Source: Qipengyuania intermedia (GTDB lineage: Bacteria > Pseudomonadota > Alphaproteobacteria > Sphingomonadales > Sphingomonadaceae). Taken from it: a stretch of DNA of 64,000 bases. Each line of letters begins with the position of its first letter. Position 1 is the first letter of the stretch. Location: assembly GCF_019711615.1 (NCBI RefSeq), contig NZ_JAIGNS010000002.1:359501-423500 (forward strand), read 5' to 3'. Both the position numbers and the translations under genes were made by a program. The notes below the pieces were generated by a model, which saw only the letters and a list, made by a program, of their open reading frames with translations, did no database searches and was not told where the DNA came from. Of the stretch, positions 61,256-64,000 are shown piece by piece.

Positions 61256-62485
61256 TCAGAGGTCTTCCTTATCGAGATATGGCGACTTCTCGTCGTCGGG
61301 ATGGTCGGTGGTCATCCGCAGGATGGTGTAGCCGACCACCGCCGACACGAAGGAGCCCATCAGGATGCCGATCTTGGCTTCCTCGATCAGTAGCGCGTTT
61401 CCGGCGAAGGCAAGGCCGGAGATGAACAGCGACATCGTGAAGCCGATCCCGCAGAGGATCGAGACGCCCCAGATTTCGGTCCAGCTGGCGCCATCCGGTC
61501 GCGGCGCGAAGCCGAGGCGATCGGCGGCATAGATGGCCGACAGGATGCCGACCTGCTTGCCGAAGAAGAGGCCTGCGGCAATCGCCAGCGGCAGCGGTGC
61601 GATAATGCCTTCCATGCCGAGATTGCCGATTTCGACACCCGCATTTGCAAAACCGAAAACCGGCACGATGAGATAGGCGCTCCACGGCGCGAGACCGTGC
61701 TCGAGATGTTCGAGCATGGTGTCGTCGTCCTTGCCGCGCATCGGGATCGTCAGCGCCGCCACGACCCCGGCGATGGTGGCGTGGACGCCCGAATTCAGCA
61801 CCAGGAACCACAGCACGACCGCCATCAGGATAAACGGCGTATAAGCCGAAACGCGCGCACGGTTCATCGCCAGCATGATACCAACGACGACTGCCGCGGC
61901 TAGCAGCCACATGACCTTGAGATTGGCGGTATAGAACAGCGCGATGACCAGCACCGCACCGATGTCGTCGACGATTGCGACCGTCAGCAGGAAGAGGCGC
62001 AGGGAGGCGGGCACCCGGCTGCCCAGCAGGCCCAGCACGCCCATGGCGAAGGCGATGTCGGTAGCTGCCGGAATTGCCCAGCCGCGCGTCAGTTCACCGG
62101 CGCCTTCTGCGTTGACAAAGAACAGGTAGACCAGAGCCGGGAAAACCATCCCTGCCGCGGCGGCCAGGACCGGCATCTTGCGCTGGTCATTGTCGGACAG
62201 CTGGCCTTCGATCCACTCGCGCTTCACCTCAAGGCCGACGACGAAGAAGAAGATCGCCATAAGCCCGTCGTTGATCCACAGGTGCAGCGTGTTCAGTTTG
62301 AACACGTCGGCACTGAACAATTCGCCATGGAACAGGTGGTGGTAATCTTCGGCCAGCGCAGAGTTCGCCGCCAGCATTGCGGCTATGGCGACCAGGATCA
62401 GCAGGATGCCCGCTGATGCATCGCTGACGAACAGCGCGCGGACAGGAGCAAATACGAGGCGGATCGGTGAAGGGCGGTTACTCAT
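61256..62485 (-). CDS. nhaA: Na+/H+ antiporter NhaA
   Basis: 409-residue inner-membrane antiporter that expels sodium and regulates pH. FFFVVGLEVKREW, IPAATDIAFAMGVLGLLG and the ion-binding Asp pair in VAIVDDIGAVLVIALFY are NhaA signatures. ATG 62485 is preferred to a TTG seven codons upstream. It diverges from the glycosyltransferase gene. Confidence 0.95.
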   Translation of the reverse strand: MSNRPSPIRLVFAPVRALFVSDASAGILLILVAIAAMLAANSALAEDYHHLFHGELFSADVFKLNTLHLWINDGLMAIFFFVVGLEVKREWIEGQLSDNDQRKMPVLAAAAGMVFPALVYLFFVNAEGAGELTRGWAIPAATDIAFAMGVLGLLGSRVPASLRLFLLTVAIVDDIGAVLVIALFYTANLKVMWLLAAAVVVGIMLAMNRARVSAYTPFILMAVVLWFLVLNSGVHATIAGVVAALTIPMRGKDDDTMLEHLEHGLAPWSAYLIVPVFGFANAGVEIGNLGMEGIIAPLPLAIAAGLFFGKQVGILSAIYAADRLGFAPRPDGASWTEIWGVSILCGIGFTMSLFISGLAFAGNALLIEEAKIGILMGSFVSAVVGYTILRMTTDHPDDEKSPYLDKEDL

Positions 62486-62566
62486 AGCGCCTGCTCTCTT
62501 TCGCAAAGCATCGTGCGTTGCAAGGGGCGAATGTGCAGGTTAGGAACGCGACAGGGGGATAAAGGG

Positions 62567-63967
62567 TTGCCGGTCGCACAATTTACGTCTGCCGAATGGC
62601 TTGCGTTGCTTCAGCACGAGCTGCTGCTGCTTGCCGCGGTATTCTTCACAATCGGACTGATCGACGAACTCGCGATCGACCTCACCTATGGCTGGCTGAG
62701 GCTTACGGGAAGAGCGAAACCGGTGGAGGTGGGGAGCAGCGGATATGCTCGCCAGGACCTTTCCGGAATGGCTGCCGTGTTCATTCCCGCATGGGAAGAA
62801 GATGCCGTGATCGGGCCGACCCTAGCCCATGCGCTCGCAGCCTGGCCGCAGGACGATGTGCGCATATATGTCGGTTGTTATCGCAACGACCCGGCGACGA
62901 TCGCCTCCGTGGCGGTCGCAGCGCGTCAGGACAATCGGATCCGCGTCGTGATCGTCGGTGACGACGGGCCGACCAGCAAGGCGCACTGCCTCAACCGTCT
63001 CTATCAGGCGCTATGCGATGACGAGGCGCGGCTGCGGACCAAGGCGCATATGGTCGTGCTCCACGATGCGGAGGATATGGTCGATCCTGTCGCGCTTGTC
63101 CTGCTCGACAGGGCGATCTGGCAGGACGACTTCGTGCAATTGCCGGTCATGGCGCTGCCGCAATCCGATTCACCCTGGATCGCGGGCCATTATTCGGACG
63201 AATTCGCGGAATCTCATGCCAAAGCCATGGTCGTACGAGATGCTCTCGGCGTTTCTGTGCCGGGGGCAGGCGTCGGTTCGGCGATCAGACGCTCGATGCT
63301 CGCTCGCCTGGCGCAGAGACATGAAGGCGGACCCTTCGCGGCCGCATCGCTGACGGAAGACTACGAGCTGGGCCAGCGGATCGGAGCGCTCGGCGGCACG
63401 GGCCGTTTCCTGCGTGCACGGACCGCCCACGGCAGGCTGGTGGCGACACGGGCGTTTTTCCCGTCCGACCTGTCTGCGGCCGTCCGGCAGAAAACCCGCT
63501 GGACCCACGGAATTGCTCTACAGGGATGGGACCGGCTCGGCTGGCGCGGCTCGTTGATGGAACGCTGGATGACCCTGCGCGACAGGCGCGGGCCGATGGC
63601 AGCGCTGGTTCTCGCCGTCGCCTACTTGCTGGTGCTGGTGTCCGTGATCTCGCAGGTTTCCGCGGCCGCCGGACTGATCGCACCCATCGAACCGTCACCG
63701 CTACTGCAGGCATTGCTCGTCTTTACAATGTTGGGCCTGTTCTGGCGATTGGCCATGCGGGCGCTTTTCACCGGACGCGAGTACGGGTTGAAGCAGGGAC
63801 TGCTCGCGATACCGCGGGTCGTCGTCTCCAACGTGATCGCCATCATGAGCGGACGCCGCGCGCTCGTGGCATATTGGCGCAGCCTGCGCGGGGCGCCGAT
63901 CGTGTGGGACAAGACCCAGCATCACGACCATCCCTCTCTCGCGGCTCCATCGGCAGCCTACGCATGA
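62567..63967 (+). CDS. NfrB-like membrane glycosyltransferase
   Basis: 466-residue family 2 glycosyltransferase. One N-terminal helix, then the GT domain: VFIPAWEEDAVIGPTL (GT-A start), DDGPTSKAHCLNRLYQAL and the metal-binding VVLHDAEDMVDP, then LTEDYELGQRIGALGG and the acceptor-site QKTRWTHGIALQGW. Several C-terminal helices follow. The closest family is NfrB, the phage N4 adsorption protein that makes a surface polysaccharide. The start is TTG 62567 with AGGGGG upstream; a GTG at 62513 is the alternative. The stop overlaps the next start. Confidence 0.85.
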   Translation: MPVAQFTSAEWLALLQHELLLLAAVFFTIGLIDELAIDLTYGWLRLTGRAKPVEVGSSGYARQDLSGMAAVFIPAWEEDAVIGPTLAHALAAWPQDDVRIYVGCYRNDPATIASVAVAARQDNRIRVVIVGDDGPTSKAHCLNRLYQALCDDEARLRTKAHMVVLHDAEDMVDPVALVLLDRAIWQDDFVQLPVMALPQSDSPWIAGHYSDEFAESHAKAMVVRDALGVSVPGAGVGSAIRRSMLARLAQRHEGGPFAAASLTEDYELGQRIGALGGTGRFLRARTAHGRLVATRAFFPSDLSAAVRQKTRWTHGIALQGWDRLGWRGSLMERWMTLRDRRGPMAALVLAVAYLLVLVSVISQVSAAAGLIAPIEPSPLLQALLVFTMLGLFWRLAMRALFTGREYGLKQGLLAIPRVVVSNVIAIMSGRRALVAYWRSLRGAPIVWDKTQHHDHPSLAAPSAAYA

Positions 63968-64000
63968 GTCATTCTGCCACGACAAGGCGCGGACAGCCGC
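63964..64000 (+). CDS. Start of a gene cut by the window end
   Basis: An ATG overlaps the glycosyltransferase stop (ATGA) and opens MSHSATTRRGQP to the edge. Translational coupling suggests a partner of the NfrB-like enzyme. Too short to identify. Confidence 0.5.
   Translation, partial: MSHSATTRRGQP

Noticed and set aside
1-64000. CRISPR arrays, tRNA or rRNA genes, insertion sequences
   Set aside because: No spaced direct repeats, cloverleaf sequences, rRNA cores or transposase genes were seen.

Overview
The window is high-GC, densely packed alphaproteobacterial DNA, most likely from a member of the Sphingomonadales (Erythrobacteraceae or Sphingomonadaceae type). This is an inference. It rests on the ChpT phosphotransferase, the large TonB-dependent receptor beside a tryptophan-halogenase-like gene and a LacI regulator, DUF4402 pilins, a TorF-type porin, and sphingomonad-style copper genes with Met/His-rich repeats. 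No tRNA, rRNA, CRISPR array or insertion sequence was seen. The only RNA gene recognised is RNase P RNA (58471-58895).

Region 1 (1-11395) is a metal-resistance island. At its centre are three genes in the order anti-sigma / periplasmic metal sensor / ECF sigma factor, matching the CnrYXH system. The sensor keeps all five Ni/Co ligand positions known for CnrX, yet the genes downstream are copper genes (copA, copB) followed by NTF2-like, PepSY, DUF2231 and Met/His-rich lipoprotein genes. A gapped motif, RAGGG-N16-CGTA, lies 33-50 nt upstream of five transcription units: an amino-acid permease, a methyltransferase/DUF411 operon, the sensor operon itself, copA and the DUF2231 gene. It is the likely promoter of the ECF sigma factor.

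Region 2 (11396-19722) starts with an 880-base stretch without a convincing gene. That stretch holds two long adjacent hairpins and a terminator. It is followed by a minus-strand operon of four DUF4402-type pilin-like proteins, a periplasmic chaperone and a 1321-residue usher-like protein with a roughly 420-residue Ala/Pro/Ser-rich insert. This looks like a poorly described chaperone-usher system.

Region 3 (19723-30760) is a microaerobic respiration block on the minus strand: an FNR-like regulator, ccoNOQP, ccoGHIS, a small uncharacterised gene and hemN, with a divergent ompW. Perfect FNR boxes lie upstream of ccoN and between fnr and ompW; a degenerate one lies upstream of hemN.

Region 4 (30830-35773) holds an MFS transporter, a TonB-dependent receptor, a CitE-like lyase and a CysQ-like phosphatase. 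Region 5 (35865-47957) is a carbohydrate-utilisation locus: FucP-type sugar transporter, GH3 glucosidase, MFS transporter, LacI regulator and a 1128-residue TonB receptor. Facing it is a flavin-dependent halogenase followed by a flavin reductase. Palindromic LacI-type operators lie in the divergent promoter and upstream of the GH3 gene.

Region 6 (48018-64000) is mostly housekeeping and metabolism. It has a nitronate monooxygenase / acyl-CoA dehydrogenase / SDR run, an aldo-keto reductase, a fasciclin protein, a CDF metal exporter, MtgA, RpoH, an RluD-type pseudouridine synthase, a JAMM peptidase, ChpT, an amidase, rnpB, a phosphoesterase, a TorF porin, a VOC protein, NhaA and an NfrB-like glycosyltransferase. 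Genes at both window ends are cut off.
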